From Sphingomonas sp. Y57 (GTDB lineage Bacteria; Pseudomonadota; Alphaproteobacteria; Sphingomonadales; Sphingomonadaceae): 64,000 nt of DNA. Where the stretch lies: positions 20,380 through 84,379 of the forward strand of contig NZ_LDES01000065.1 of assembly GCF_001015195.1 (NCBI RefSeq), given 5' to 3'. Of this stretch, positions 34,048 to 43,607 are shown piece after piece. The notes beneath the pieces are model-generated. The model searched no databases. It was not told where the DNA came from and saw only the letters and a program-made list of their open reading frames with translations. A program made the position numbers and the translations under genes. Numbering within the stretch: position 1 is the first letter of the stretch; each line of letters starts with the position of its first letter.

Positions 34048-36441
34048 ATGCAGCAGCAGGCGCGGGTAGTGATCATAGGTGGCGGCGTGATCGGCTGCAG
34101 CATCCTCTACCATCTCACCAAGCAGGGATGGACCGACGTGGTGCTTCTCGAACGCAAGGAATTGACGGCGGGGTCGACATGGCATGCGGCCGGCGGGTTC
34201 CACACGATCAACGGCAACGCCAACGTCGCCAGGCTCCAGGCCTATACCTGCGGCATCTACCGGGAGATCCAGGAACTCTCGGGGCAGGACGTCGGCGCTC
34301 ATTATGTCGGCGGGTTGCTGGTCGCGGCGACCGAGCAGCGCTGGGAATTCCTGAGGGCCGAACATGCCCGCCACCATGTGCTGGGGATCGAGTCCGAACT
34401 GCTCGGACCGGCGGAGATCGCGAAGCTCGTCCCGATCATGGAGATGAAGGACGTGATCGGCGCGATCTACGATCCGCTCGAAGGCTATCTCGATCCTTCG
34501 GGCGCGACCTATGCCTATGCGGGTGCGGCGCGGGCGGCGGGCGCGACGATCCACCGCCACACGATGGTCGAGGGGCTGGCGCGCCGGCCGACCGGCGAAT
34601 GGGAGGTGCGGACCGACAAGGGGACGATCGTCGCCGAGCATGTCGTCAACGCCGCCGGCCTGTGGGCACGCGAGGTCGGCCGCATGGCCGGGGTCGATCT
34701 GCCGCTGGTGCCGATGGAGCATCATTACCTGATCACCGACGACCTGCCCGAGCTGAAGGGCAGGCCGGAGATGCCCTCGGTCGCCGATCTCGACGGCGGG
34801 CTCTACCTGCGGCAGGAACATGACGGCATGCTGCTCGGCGTCTACGAGCGCGACGCGGTGCCGTGGGCGGTTGCGGGGACGCGGTGGGACTATGCCGAGA
34901 ACGAACTGCTAATCCCCGACCTCGACCGGCTCGGCGAGGATCTGACGCGCGGGTTCGAGCGCTATCCCGCGATCGCCAACGCCGGGATCAAGCGCATCGT
35001 CAACGGACCCTTCACCTTCTCGCCTGACGGCAACCCGCTGGTCGGACCGATCGCCGGCCTTCCCAACTATTGGGTCGCCTGCGGCATCATGGCTGGCTTC
35101 GTCCAGGGTGGCGGCATCGGCCGTTCGCTGGCCGAATGGATGATCGATGGGCAACCCTCGATCGACGTCCACGGCATGGACATCGCCCGCTTCGACCCCA
35201 GGCTGCCCGAGCCCGTGACGATCGCCCGCGCGCGGGAGTTCTACGGGCGCCGCTTCGACATCCCCTATCCCAACGAGATCTGGCCGGTCGGCCGCCCGCT
35301 CAAGACCTCGCCGCTCTATGCGGTGCACGAGGCGAAGGGCGCGGTGTTCATGAGCAGCTTCGGCTTCGAAGCGCCGGCCTATTTCGCTCCGCCGGGCACG
35401 TCGTTCGAGGAGGCGCCGACCTTCCGCCGGTCGAACGCCTTCGCGATCATCGGCGAGGAATGCCGCGCGGTCCGGTCCGGGGTGGGCGTGGTCGAGATGT
35501 CGGCGGTGTCGAAGTTCCAGGTCGAAGGGCCGGCGGCAGAGGCCTTCCTCCGCACGGTGATCGCGTCACCGCTGCCGGCGGTCGGCCGCACCCTCCCGGC
35601 ACTGCTGCTGTCGAAGGTCGGCCGGATCATCGGTGACCTCAACGTCAGCCGGCTCGCCAGTGATCGCTATCTGCTGACCGCGCCGACCTTCATGCAGGCG
35701 ATCTACATGCGCTGGTTCGAGGAGCATGCGCGTGGCCTTGACGTCACGCTGCGCAACATTACCGACGAACTGGGCGGGCTGTTCGTCGCGGGTCCGCGTG
35801 CCGCCGCGCTGATCGACGCGCTGAGCGCCCGTCATCGCATCGGCAGCACCTTGGCAGCCGGCGAACTGGCCGATGCGGCGATCGGCTATGCGTCTTGCCA
35901 TGTCCTCGCTTCCGACCGGATCGGCGAAGCGGGCTTCGAGCTCTACACGCCCACCGTCCACCTCTATCCGCTCTATCGCCAGATCATGGCGGCGGGCGCG
36001 GAACTGGGCGTGCGCGACATCGGCATTCGCGCGTTCAGCACGCTCGTCATGGAGCATGCGCCGGGCACGACGCTGCGCGAGATGTCGCAGGACCACACGG
36101 TCGCCGAGTGCGGCTATGGCGACCTGCTCGACCGGACCCGCGCCGATTATGTCGGCTGCGCGGCGGCGCTCGCCTCGCTCGAGAGCGAGCCCGAATATCG
36201 GCTGGTCGCGCTACGCGTCGACACGGCCGACGCCGATCCGGCGGGTGAGGAGCCGGTGTGGGTGGGCGACGCCTATGTCGGCGCGACCAGCTCGGGCTAT
36301 TACGGCCATACGGTGGGCTATGCGATGGCAATGGCCTTCCTCGACGCAGCCGGCCGCGCCGAGGGGGCGGCGCTGGAAGTGTCGGTGCTGGGCGAGCGGC
36401 GGCCGGCAAAGATCGTATCGCTGCCCTTTCCGAAGGGGTGA
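34048..36441 (+). CDS. dimethylglycine/sarcosine dehydrogenase-like FAD + GcvT protein
   Basis: A 797-residue flavoprotein with DMGDH/SARDH architecture: DAO domain with FAD motif VVIIGGGVIGCSILYHL (residues about 7-30) and GSTWHAAGG, a middle FAO_M segment, and a C-terminal GcvT domain (about 420-790) with SRLASDRYLLTAP. It would demethylate dimethylglycine or a similar N-methyl amino acid, passing the methyl group to THF. The ATG at 34048 matches the family start (MQQQARVVIIGGG); an upstream in-frame ATG at 34009 is possible. It lies 104 nt after folD and is likely in the same unit. Confidence 0.88.
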   Translation: MQQQARVVIIGGGVIGCSILYHLTKQGWTDVVLLERKELTAGSTWHAAGGFHTINGNANVARLQAYTCGIYREIQELSGQDVGAHYVGGLLVAATEQRWEFLRAEHARHHVLGIESELLGPAEIAKLVPIMEMKDVIGAIYDPLEGYLDPSGATYAYAGAARAAGATIHRHTMVEGLARRPTGEWEVRTDKGTIVAEHVVNAAGLWAREVGRMAGVDLPLVPMEHHYLITDDLPELKGRPEMPSVADLDGGLYLRQEHDGMLLGVYERDAVPWAVAGTRWDYAENELLIPDLDRLGEDLTRGFERYPAIANAGIKRIVNGPFTFSPDGNPLVGPIAGLPNYWVACGIMAGFVQGGGIGRSLAEWMIDGQPSIDVHGMDIARFDPRLPEPVTIARAREFYGRRFDIPYPNEIWPVGRPLKTSPLYAVHEAKGAVFMSSFGFEAPAYFAPPGTSFEEAPTFRRSNAFAIIGEECRAVRSGVGVVEMSAVSKFQVEGPAAEAFLRTVIASPLPAVGRTLPALLLSKVGRIIGDLNVSRLASDRYLLTAPTFMQAIYMRWFEEHARGLDVTLRNITDELGGLFVAGPRAAALIDALSARHRIGSTLAAGELADAAIGYASCHVLASDRIGEAGFELYTPTVHLYPLYRQIMAAGAELGVRDIGIRAFSTLVMEHAPGTTLREMSQDHTVAECGYGDLLDRTRADYVGCAAALASLESEPEYRLVALRVDTADADPAGEEPVWVGDAYVGATSSGYYGHTVGYAMAMAFLDAAGRAEGAALEVSVLGERRPAKIVSLPFPKG

Positions 36442-36486
36442 GGCATCGGCTGGCGGCCCATGCCGCCGGGACAGGGGGAGGTCATC

Positions 36487-38322
36487 ATGCGTCGTCGATC
36501 CTGGGCTACGGCTCTGGCACTGGTCGCCCTGCTGTCGGGTACGGCTCCCGCAGCGGCGGCTTGGCAGGCGCCGGTCGACCTGCTCGATCTGATGAAGGTG
36601 CGGGACGTCGCGACCGTGCAGCGCGGCGTGCCCGTCGGTCTGCGCGACGGCACGCGGTTGTTCGCCACCCTCGTCATCCCGAACCGCCCCGCCGGCGAGC
36701 GGCTGCCGACGATCCTGATCCAGTCGCCCTATGATCCGTCCTGGGAGCTGGGTGGTGCTACCGTTTCCCGCCTCGTCCGCGCCGGCTATGCGATCGTCGT
36801 CGTCAATGTGCGCGGCACCCAATGGTCGGAGGGCGAATATCGCTGGATGAAGGGTGCCGCCGACGACGGCGAGGACAGCGTCAGGTGGGTGACGTCCCAG
36901 CCCTGGTCGAACGGCAAGGTGGGCGCCTATGGCTGCTCCTCGAGCGGGGAAGTGCAGTTCGCCCTCGCCAAGCGCAACCCGCCCGGCCTGAAGGCGATGG
37001 TGGCGATGGCGGCGGCTACCGGGGTCGGGGTCATCCCCGGCTATGCCGACCAGGGTATCTTCTACACGGGCGGAGTGCCGTCATTCGATTGGGCCTATTG
37101 GTATCGTACCCAGGGGCATCGCCATCACCCAAAGCTGCCGCCGGGCATTTCGCAGCAGGAGCGTGAGGCGCTGATCGCCACTTATTCGGCGAAGGCCGTC
37201 GCCCCCGAAGGCTGGGACTGGGCGAAGCATCTGCCGAGCGGCGACGTGCTCAAGGGCACCGGGTCACCCGACTCCGAGTTCAATCACATGATCACGATGA
37301 AGCCGAACGATCCGCGATGGCGTGACTATGACTTCCTCAACACCGGCGACAATACGCGCGTGCCGATGCTGCACGTCGACAGCTGGTATGACACGATCGA
37401 GATCTATCCCACCGCCAGGGCCTTCGAATATCTCTCCCGTAATTCGCCGCACCAATATTTGATCGTCGGCGGGACCGCGCATTGCTCGATGGGTACCGAG
37501 ACCGAAAGGACGATGGTGGGCGAACGGGCCATCGGTGATGCACGCTTCGATTACGAGGGGCAGGTCGTGCGCTGGTTCGACCATTGGCTGAAGGACGGCA
37601 AGGGCGAGCCGGCGATGCCTCGCGTCCAATATTATCCACTCGCATCGAACCGCTGGATCAGCGACACGGCCTGGCCTCCGCGCTCGACGCCGCGCCGCCT
37701 GTTCCTCGACAGCGCAGGCGACGCGAACGGCCTGGCCGGCGGCGGCAAGCTGGTCGACCGACCGGGCCGGGGAGCACCCGACCGGTTCGAGACCGATCCG
37801 ACGAACCCTGTTCCGACCCATGGCGGAGGTTGCTGCGATCGCAACGTCTCGCGTGACCAGAGCGCGATCGAACGGCGCGACGACCTGCTCGTCTATACCA
37901 CGGCACCGTTCGGCAAGACCCTGAAGATAGCGGGTTATATCAAGGCCACGCTCTATATCGCGACCTCGACGCCCGATGCCGACGTCGCGATCAAGCTGGT
38001 CGACGTCTATCCCGACGGCAAGGCGTACAACATCTATGATACGATCCAGCGGCTCCGCTATCGCGACGGGATCGACCGCGAGGCGCCGATGGAGCCCGGC
38101 CGCATCTACAGGGTCGATTTGAATCAGATCGTCACGGCGTCGCATTTTGCGCCCGGCCATCGCCTCCGCATTGAGATCGCGGGAGCCAATTTCCCGCAAT
38201 ATGAGCGGAACATGCATCGGGGCGGCGCGAACCACGAGCAGAGCCAGCCGGTAACCGCGCGCACCACCCTCTATCACGACAAGGATCGCGCCTCGTTCAT
38301 CGAGCTGCCGGTGGTGCCCTGA
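36487..38322 (+). CDS. secreted CocE/NonD-family hydrolase
   Basis: A 611-residue alpha/beta hydrolase of the CocE/NonD (X-Pro dipeptidyl-peptidase-like S15) family. A signal peptide (LALVALLSGTAPAAAA) directs it to the periplasm. The core opens with DGTRLFATLVIPN and contains the nucleophile segment YGCSSSGE, then the lid and the C-terminal jelly-roll domain. ATG at 36487 has GGAGG 5 nt upstream. Members act as esterases or amidases (cocaine esterase, glutaryl acylase). It is 46 nt after the dehydrogenase gene; whether it is part of that operon is uncertain. Confidence 0.86.
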   Translation: MRRRSWATALALVALLSGTAPAAAAWQAPVDLLDLMKVRDVATVQRGVPVGLRDGTRLFATLVIPNRPAGERLPTILIQSPYDPSWELGGATVSRLVRAGYAIVVVNVRGTQWSEGEYRWMKGAADDGEDSVRWVTSQPWSNGKVGAYGCSSSGEVQFALAKRNPPGLKAMVAMAAATGVGVIPGYADQGIFYTGGVPSFDWAYWYRTQGHRHHPKLPPGISQQEREALIATYSAKAVAPEGWDWAKHLPSGDVLKGTGSPDSEFNHMITMKPNDPRWRDYDFLNTGDNTRVPMLHVDSWYDTIEIYPTARAFEYLSRNSPHQYLIVGGTAHCSMGTETERTMVGERAIGDARFDYEGQVVRWFDHWLKDGKGEPAMPRVQYYPLASNRWISDTAWPPRSTPRRLFLDSAGDANGLAGGGKLVDRPGRGAPDRFETDPTNPVPTHGGGCCDRNVSRDQSAIERRDDLLVYTTAPFGKTLKIAGYIKATLYIATSTPDADVAIKLVDVYPDGKAYNIYDTIQRLRYRDGIDREAPMEPGRIYRVDLNQIVTASHFAPGHRLRIEIAGANFPQYERNMHRGGANHEQSQPVTARTTLYHDKDRASFIELPVVP

Positions 38323-38370
38323 TTTCGAGGGAGGGAAGGTTCGGCGGTTTCCCGGATCGTTTCAGAGATC

Positions 38371-38439
38371 CCGTTCGTCCCGAGCGAAGTCGAGGGACGT
38401 TCGCTCTCGGAACGTCGCGACTTCGCTCGACACGAACGG
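38371..38439. repeat. imperfect inverted repeat, sphingomonad-type dispersed element / terminator
   Basis: 22-bp arms (38371-38392 and 38418-38439) match at 20 of 22 positions and contain the TTCGTCCCGAGCGAAGTCGA-type motif that recurs between convergent genes in sphingomonad genomes. It separates the convergent CocE genes and would form a strong hairpin on both strands. Terminator function is inferred. Confidence 0.6.
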
Positions 38440-38458
38440 TTCAATATTGAGGCTGTCG

Positions 38459-40573
38459 CTAGGAAAACCGGCGCTCGATCCGGTTCTCCTGGGTCTTCTC
38501 GAAAACGATCTTGTCGCGTTCGAAGGCCTGTATCGTTTCGGTGACAAGGAACTCGCGCTTGGTCATCCGCAGTTCGGTGGTCGCGAGCGTGCGGAAGTCC
38601 CAGTCGGGCCGCGTCGATCCCCAGCCCACCGCCACACGCCACACCGAACTGGTCGGGTCGTCGTCGACGACGCTCAGTTCCAGCCGAGTTTGGCCGGTGC
38701 GGTCGGTGGCGGTGTCGGCGATCGTGAAGCGTGAGGAGGGACCACTGCGGATCACGGTCACCTTGCCCGAGGCGTCGGGCCCGATTTGCTCGATCGTCTC
38801 GCCCTCGGTCGGCCTCAGGACGATTTTCGCCGACTGCTGGCGGTCCCGCAGCAGCGGCGGCAGGTTGCCGACACTTTCACCGGCGCGATAGGGGCGGACC
38901 GGGAGCTCGAGCTGCGACGCGCCGGCGGTGACGGTCAGCGTCACCGGCTCCGGCGAGGGTACCAGCATCGGCCACAGCGCTTCGGAGATGGCGACGCGGA
39001 TGCGGCTGCCTTTCTTGAAGCGGTGCGCGCCATAAGCGAAGGGCAGTGTGACGTCGTAAGCCCTGCCGGGTTCGAGCAGGCTCGGATCGCTATGGCTCTC
39101 GCGATGGGTGAGGTTGAGCACCCCATAGGTCACGGACCAGCTCTTGCCGTCGGCCAGCACTTCGTTGACCCGCACCACGACCTTGGCAACGGGGCGATCG
39201 GCGGAGATGCGCAGCTTCGCCTTGCCGATGCCGAGCATCTCGATGTCCTCGGCGAGCGGAGCGCTGTCGAATACCAGCGCCAGGCTGTCGTCGTGCGACT
39301 GTTCGCCGGGCAGGTCGAGACCCATGTTGAAAGGCAGCCATTCGCGCTTGGCGGTGCCCAGCGTCTGATGGGGAACGATCGTTCGCTGCGTCTCGGTGCC
39401 TGGCCGCGCCTCGAGCCCGGTCGCATTGAGGTGCCAGACCCGATCGCGGATCCCGGACGAGGGCCATTGCGCCTCGGCTACCCAATGGCCCGGCGTATCG
39501 GCCGGCCAGACCTCGCTGGGCGTGCGTTCGTTGATATAGGCACGCAGCATCGGCTCGCTCATGATGCCGGTGTCGACGCCGTGCAGCCAATGCGCCCACC
39601 AGCGCACCTCCTCCACCACCCAGTCGAGGCCGGGGCCGGGGTAACCATTTTCGGGAAACTGGTGGCCCCAGGAACCGATCAGGCCCTTGCGCGGCGCGCT
39701 CAGCCCCTCGAGCAGGCGGGGAATGGCCGCCGAATAGGAGTCGACCTGGCCGCCGACGGCATAGACCGCGCATTTGATCGCGCCATAATCCTGTTCGACC
39801 GAGCCATGCTTCCAATAGGCGTCGTAGGTCGGATGGTCGATCCATCGGGCGTGGATCGCCGGCAGGTTGCGGAGCCGCTCCATCCACATGTCGCGCCAGC
39901 GGTCCCCGACGATCTGCGGATCGGGCGCGTCGACCAGCACATTGCGGAACATCGTCCCCCAATGGAAGCAGGTGAGGCCGAGGACGCCGCCGATATAATG
40001 GGCGTCGTCCGTATAGCGGTTGTCGGTAGAACAGGCGGTGACGATCGCCTTGAGCGCGGGGGGATTGAGCGCAGCGACCTGCAGGCTGTTGAAACCGCCC
40101 CAACTGATCCCTCTCATGCCGACCGAGCCGTTGCACCAGGGCTGTCGTGCGAGGAAGGCGATCGCATCGACGATATCCTGTTGCTCCTGCGCCAGATATT
40201 CGTCCTGGAGAAGCCCCTCCGACTCCCCCGAGCCACGCAGGTCGAGGCGCGCATAGGCGAAGCCATAAGGGCAGAACTGGTCGGCCCAGGCATTGTCGCG
40301 GCCGCGCGTCCCGTCGCGCTTGGAATAGGGCAGGGCTTCCAGCACCACCCCGACGGGGACCTTGTCCGCGCCCTTTGGTACCCACAGGCGGCAGGCGAGC
40401 CGGGTGCCGTCGCGCACCGTGACCCAGATATTCTCGGTCATTTCGACCGGGCGCTTCGCGGGCAGCGGCCAGGCCGCTTCGGCCGTCCAGGGCAGCAGGC
40501 TGCCGAGCGTCACCGCCGAGGCGGCCTGGAGCAGCGTGCGGCGTGTCGGTTGATCGCGGTTGGTCTCGGCCAT
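38459..40573 (-). CDS. Tat-exported CocE/NonD-family hydrolase
   Basis: A 704-residue CocE/NonD hydrolase, related to but clearly distinct from the convergent one at 36487-38322. The N-terminus has a twin-arginine signal (TRRTLLQAASAV), implying folded export. The catalytic domain shows VTVRDGTRLACRLWVPKG, DLRGSGESEG and nucleophile elbow GMRGISWGGFNSLQ. A C-terminal beta domain follows. GAGGGG precedes the ATG. It lies downstream of an MFS transporter in the same orientation. Probably cleaves an ester or amide outside the cytoplasm. Confidence 0.86.
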   Translation of the reverse strand: MAETNRDQPTRRTLLQAASAVTLGSLLPWTAEAAWPLPAKRPVEMTENIWVTVRDGTRLACRLWVPKGADKVPVGVVLEALPYSKRDGTRGRDNAWADQFCPYGFAYARLDLRGSGESEGLLQDEYLAQEQQDIVDAIAFLARQPWCNGSVGMRGISWGGFNSLQVAALNPPALKAIVTACSTDNRYTDDAHYIGGVLGLTCFHWGTMFRNVLVDAPDPQIVGDRWRDMWMERLRNLPAIHARWIDHPTYDAYWKHGSVEQDYGAIKCAVYAVGGQVDSYSAAIPRLLEGLSAPRKGLIGSWGHQFPENGYPGPGLDWVVEEVRWWAHWLHGVDTGIMSEPMLRAYINERTPSEVWPADTPGHWVAEAQWPSSGIRDRVWHLNATGLEARPGTETQRTIVPHQTLGTAKREWLPFNMGLDLPGEQSHDDSLALVFDSAPLAEDIEMLGIGKAKLRISADRPVAKVVVRVNEVLADGKSWSVTYGVLNLTHRESHSDPSLLEPGRAYDVTLPFAYGAHRFKKGSRIRVAISEALWPMLVPSPEPVTLTVTAGASQLELPVRPYRAGESVGNLPPLLRDRQQSAKIVLRPTEGETIEQIGPDASGKVTVIRSGPSSRFTIADTATDRTGQTRLELSVVDDDPTSSVWRVAVGWGSTRPDWDFRTLATTELRMTKREFLVTETIQAFERDKIVFEKTQENRIERRFS

Positions 40574-40658
40574 CGGTCGTCCCCTCTTATCCCTGCCGGG
40601 ATGCTATCAGTCAGGACGCCGATGGGTAGTCAGTCGATCGGTCAGGACTTTCATGCAA

Positions 40659-41822
40659 TCAGTCGGCGGCGGCCCGCTGCCGCAGCGTGCGTGCGACGAT
40701 CGGCATGCAGAAGGGAATGGCAGCGACGCAACCCGCGAAGCCGAGCAGACCCAGCATGCCGAACGAGGCGTGATCGACGATCAGCCCGCCGATCGGAGCG
40801 CCCACCGCGAAGGCCAGCCGTTCGCAACCGCCGCCGAGCGTACCCAGCCGGCCCTCCGCGTCGAACATCGCGGCGGTGCCCAGGAACAGCGCATATTGGT
40901 ACATGTAGAACATCCAGTAGGCGAGCACGCCCAGGGCGAAGCTGATCGTTCCGTTGGCATAGCCCATCAGTGCGCAGGATAGTGCCGTTCCCACCAGGCC
41001 GACGATCATGGCCGGCACGCGCGGCACCCGGCCGCCGATCAGCGCCGCAACGATACTACCCAGCACTCCGCACGCGGTGCTGGCCGACAGGATGGTGGCG
41101 ATCATCTCGGGCTGGATGGCGAGACCGGTGCCGATCCGCTCGGCGAAGCTCCACAGCGCCCCGCTGCCCAGCGAATAGCTGGCCCACATCACCAGCAGGG
41201 CGATGGTGGCAGGCTGGGACAGGACGCGGGCCGGGGGCGGCGCCAGCAGGGCAGGCCGCGAGCGGAACCGCAGCATCGCGGGCGACATGATCAGGATCAG
41301 CGCCGCGATCGCCGGGAAGGCCCCCATCGCGCCGAGCCGCGCGCTGGCGAGCGGAATGATCATCATCATCACGACGATGAAGAGGATCGCCCCGGCATTG
41401 CCGAGTGCGTAGACCCGATCCGGATTGCGCGCTGTCGAAGCGCCGGTGATTGCCGCCGCGAACACCAGGCCATAGCCGATGCCGGCCAGCGTGGCGCAGG
41501 CGAGCAGCGGCGGCAGCGTCGCGGGGATCAGGAACATGACGCCGTGTGCGACTGCCGCCAGCACCGCGCCGGTGAGCGAGATGGTGACGGAGGAGAAGCG
41601 GTGGACGACCGGCGAGAGCAGGATCATCGAGATCGCCAGCGCGCCGATTTCGAACAGGCCGAACACGCCGGCCAGGCTGGCGCTGAGCCCGCGCCCGTCC
41701 ATGAGCGCACCGATCTGGAAGGGCATGGTCGAGGTGCCGAGATGGGCGATGCCGCTCGCCACCCCGACGGCAAGGATGAGCGCAATACTATCGGACGTTC
41801 GGGCAGCGGAAGCAGAGGTCAT
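40659..41822 (-). CDS. MFS transporter
   Basis: A 387-residue major facilitator with about 12 hydrophobic segments, such as FGLFEIGALAISMILLSPVV, VVMMMIIPLASARLG and the C-terminal FGMLGLLGFAGCVAAIPFC. ATG at 41822 is chosen for family length; its ribosome site is weak. It is 31 nt after the helical unknown in an AraC-unknown-MFS run. Substrate unknown; uptake of a small organic acid or export of a product is possible. Confidence 0.8.
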   Translation of the reverse strand: MTSASAARTSDSIALILAVGVASGIAHLGTSTMPFQIGALMDGRGLSASLAGVFGLFEIGALAISMILLSPVVHRFSSVTISLTGAVLAAVAHGVMFLIPATLPPLLACATLAGIGYGLVFAAAITGASTARNPDRVYALGNAGAILFIVVMMMIIPLASARLGAMGAFPAIAALILIMSPAMLRFRSRPALLAPPPARVLSQPATIALLVMWASYSLGSGALWSFAERIGTGLAIQPEMIATILSASTACGVLGSIVAALIGGRVPRVPAMIVGLVGTALSCALMGYANGTISFALGVLAYWMFYMYQYALFLGTAAMFDAEGRLGTLGGGCERLAFAVGAPIGGLIVDHASFGMLGLLGFAGCVAAIPFCMPIVARTLRQRAAAD

Positions 41823-41853
41823 GGCGGTGCTTTCGAAGGACGGTGGGCCCGGA

Positions 41854-42336
41854 TCAGGACCGGGCGGAAAGGTGACGCTCCGCTGCGGCGATCGCGCAGC
41901 GGAGCGGTTCGTTCGGATCGCCGTTGCCGGCGAGCGCGGCCTGGCCGAACTCCCTGAGGGAGATCTCGTGCCCGACGAGCAGGTGCAGCGCCGGGCGGTC
42001 GGCGGCGGGGGCCACGTCGCGCAGCCGGGAAAAGGCGTCGATATGGATGTCCAGGCCTTGCGCGGCGTGCGCGAGCAGGGCCGCCCAGGTCGCAAGGCGT
42101 GCCGCCTGCGCCTCGCCGCGCCGTTCGGCGTGGTCGATCGCGTCCAGGCCCGGCCGATCGCCGAGCAGCGGTGCGACGACCTGCGCCGTCATCGTCTCCA
42201 ATCGCTCGATCAGCGCACAGCTTTCGCGTTCGGCAGCCGTGCGGTCGCCGGCCGCGAAGGCACGCGCGAAGGCAGCACCGGCTATCTCGCCGAGATAGGC
42301 CTCCCGCAGCCCATCGAGATAGTCCCCCCGGCCCAC
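41854..42336 (-). CDS. helical protein of unknown function (ferritin-like suspicion)
   Basis: A 160-residue, almost all-helical protein starting with GTG directly after the AraC stop. It has acidic and His residues in helix contexts (EIAGAAFARAFAAG, ERESCALIERLETMTAQVV, LLVGHEISLREF), which resembles ferritin-like four-helix proteins, but the metal motif pattern ExxH is not complete enough to assert this. No known family is recognised with confidence. Its position between AraC and MFS suggests a shared pathway. Confidence 0.5.
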   Translation of the reverse strand: MGRGDYLDGLREAYLGEIAGAAFARAFAAGDRTAAERESCALIERLETMTAQVVAPLLGDRPGLDAIDHAERRGEAQAARLATWAALLAHAAQGLDIHIDAFSRLRDVAPAADRPALHLLVGHEISLREFGQAALAGNGDPNEPLRCAIAAAERHLSARS

Positions 42337-42337
42337 C

Positions 42338-43459
42338 TCAACAGTCGCGGGAGGCTGCTGCGGCGGTTGCCTCGATCAGGATCATCGGATCGCGCCGGTA
42401 ATCCTTGGGCAGCACGTTGAACTGGCGCCGGAAGGCGACCGTGAAGCTGTTCTGATATTCATAGCCCAGCATCTCGGAGACCAGCAGGATCGGAATGTCC
42501 GACTTGCGCAGCAGTTCGAGCGCATGATCCATGCGAAGGTCGTTGGCATATTGCGAGATGCTCTTTCCGAACAGCGCCTTGAAACCGCTCTTGAGCTTGG
42601 TGGCGCTGAGGCCGATCGCGCGCGCGATTTCGTCGATTGTCGGCGGGGGTGTATATTGGCTGCGGATCAGGTCGCGGGCCTTGCGCAGACAGCGGACGTC
42701 GGTGTCGGACAGGCGGCACAGGCTGGTCGAATCGTCGTGCGCGTCCTCCAGCATCGAGACGACCTCGCACAGGATCATCATCACCAGCGCCTCCGCGCGG
42801 ACCAGGCCGCGGCTGCGTGCGATGTCGAGCGACCAGAGTTCGCGCACCAGCTCGATCAGGCGGGGGTAGCAGGCCATGCGCAGGAAGAAGAGGCCTTTGC
42901 TCTCCGCGCCCATCCCGACCGCGACATTGGCAGGCAAAGTGGCTGTATAATCGCCGAAATAGCGTTCGAGCGCCGACGGCCGCAGATAGATGGTCATCGA
43001 GCTTTCGCGCTCGTTCGCCTGCAGCCTTTCCATGATGTTCATGCCCTGCGGCTGGCGCCAGACAAGCAGGCTGCCCTTGTCCACGTCGACTGTCTCGATA
43101 CCGTCGCGCTCGGGATAGAGGCTGAGCCGTCCGGACAGGCGGAAGTGCAGTTCGATGAAATCCTCCCCGATGACGGGACAGAGCGCGTCCTGCTGAAGCG
43201 ATAGATTGGTATTCAGCACGAACAGGTCGGGTGCCAGGCGCACCAGCCCGCAATGGCCGGTCTCCAATCCCGCGCGGAACTGGTGGCTGGCGCCCACCAG
43301 CGTCTCGTTCGGGCGGACCAGGCGCGACACGACGGCTCCCTTGGGGTCGTCGCCGAGCACGTCGAACACATCCTGAAGGAATACCGCGTCGCCGAGGAGG
43401 CCCTGGCGTACCGCGAAGGGAGTACAAGGCGACCGATTCAACTGCACCATTGCGTCCAT
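42338..43459 (-). CDS. AraC-family transcriptional regulator (PchR-like)
   Basis: A 373-residue AraC/XylS regulator. The C-terminal double HTH is visible (TIDEIARAIGLSATKLKSGF and FGKSISQYANDLRMDHALEL), of the PchR-type subgroup. The N-terminal sensor domain is unassigned. ATG at 43459 has GGAGAGG 5 nt upstream. It is followed at once by the helical unknown and the MFS gene. A partial TetR-type palindrome lies about 80 bp upstream. Confidence 0.85.
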   Translation of the reverse strand: MDAMVQLNRSPCTPFAVRQGLLGDAVFLQDVFDVLGDDPKGAVVSRLVRPNETLVGASHQFRAGLETGHCGLVRLAPDLFVLNTNLSLQQDALCPVIGEDFIELHFRLSGRLSLYPERDGIETVDVDKGSLLVWRQPQGMNIMERLQANERESSMTIYLRPSALERYFGDYTATLPANVAVGMGAESKGLFFLRMACYPRLIELVRELWSLDIARSRGLVRAEALVMMILCEVVSMLEDAHDDSTSLCRLSDTDVRCLRKARDLIRSQYTPPPTIDEIARAIGLSATKLKSGFKALFGKSISQYANDLRMDHALELLRKSDIPILLVSEMLGYEYQNSFTVAFRRQFNVLPKDYRRDPMILIEATAAAASRDC

Positions 43460-43537
43460 CAACACCTCTCCTGATGTCAGGGGGCGGGGGAGTATGTGCG
43501 GCCGTCGGCTGCGCATGATCTCCTCGACGAGCAACAG

Positions 43538-43553
43538 AATACGCTACTGTATT
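43538..43553. promoter_or_regulatory. candidate third TetR-type site (AATACG-N4-TGTATT)
   Basis: The half-sites AATACG and TGTATT around CTAC match the core of the two operators at 26.4 and 27.1 kb in 11 of 12 positions. It lies upstream of the AraC gene. It may link that unit to the TetR regulator. Confidence 0.4.
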
Positions 43554-43607
43554 GTGATGTCCAGCGGCTTTGTGACGGGCGCGTGAAACGGTGGTTTCGG
43601 GGGCGGG

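Noticed and set aside
40574-40658. Scattered CAGTC and GTCAGGAC short repeats upstream of the CocE gene
   Set aside because: Too short and irregular to call an operator or repeat array.
38786-40945. 719-codon plus-strand frame opposite the CocE gene
   Set aside because: Shadow ORF crossing two real minus-strand genes; no start signal or domain.
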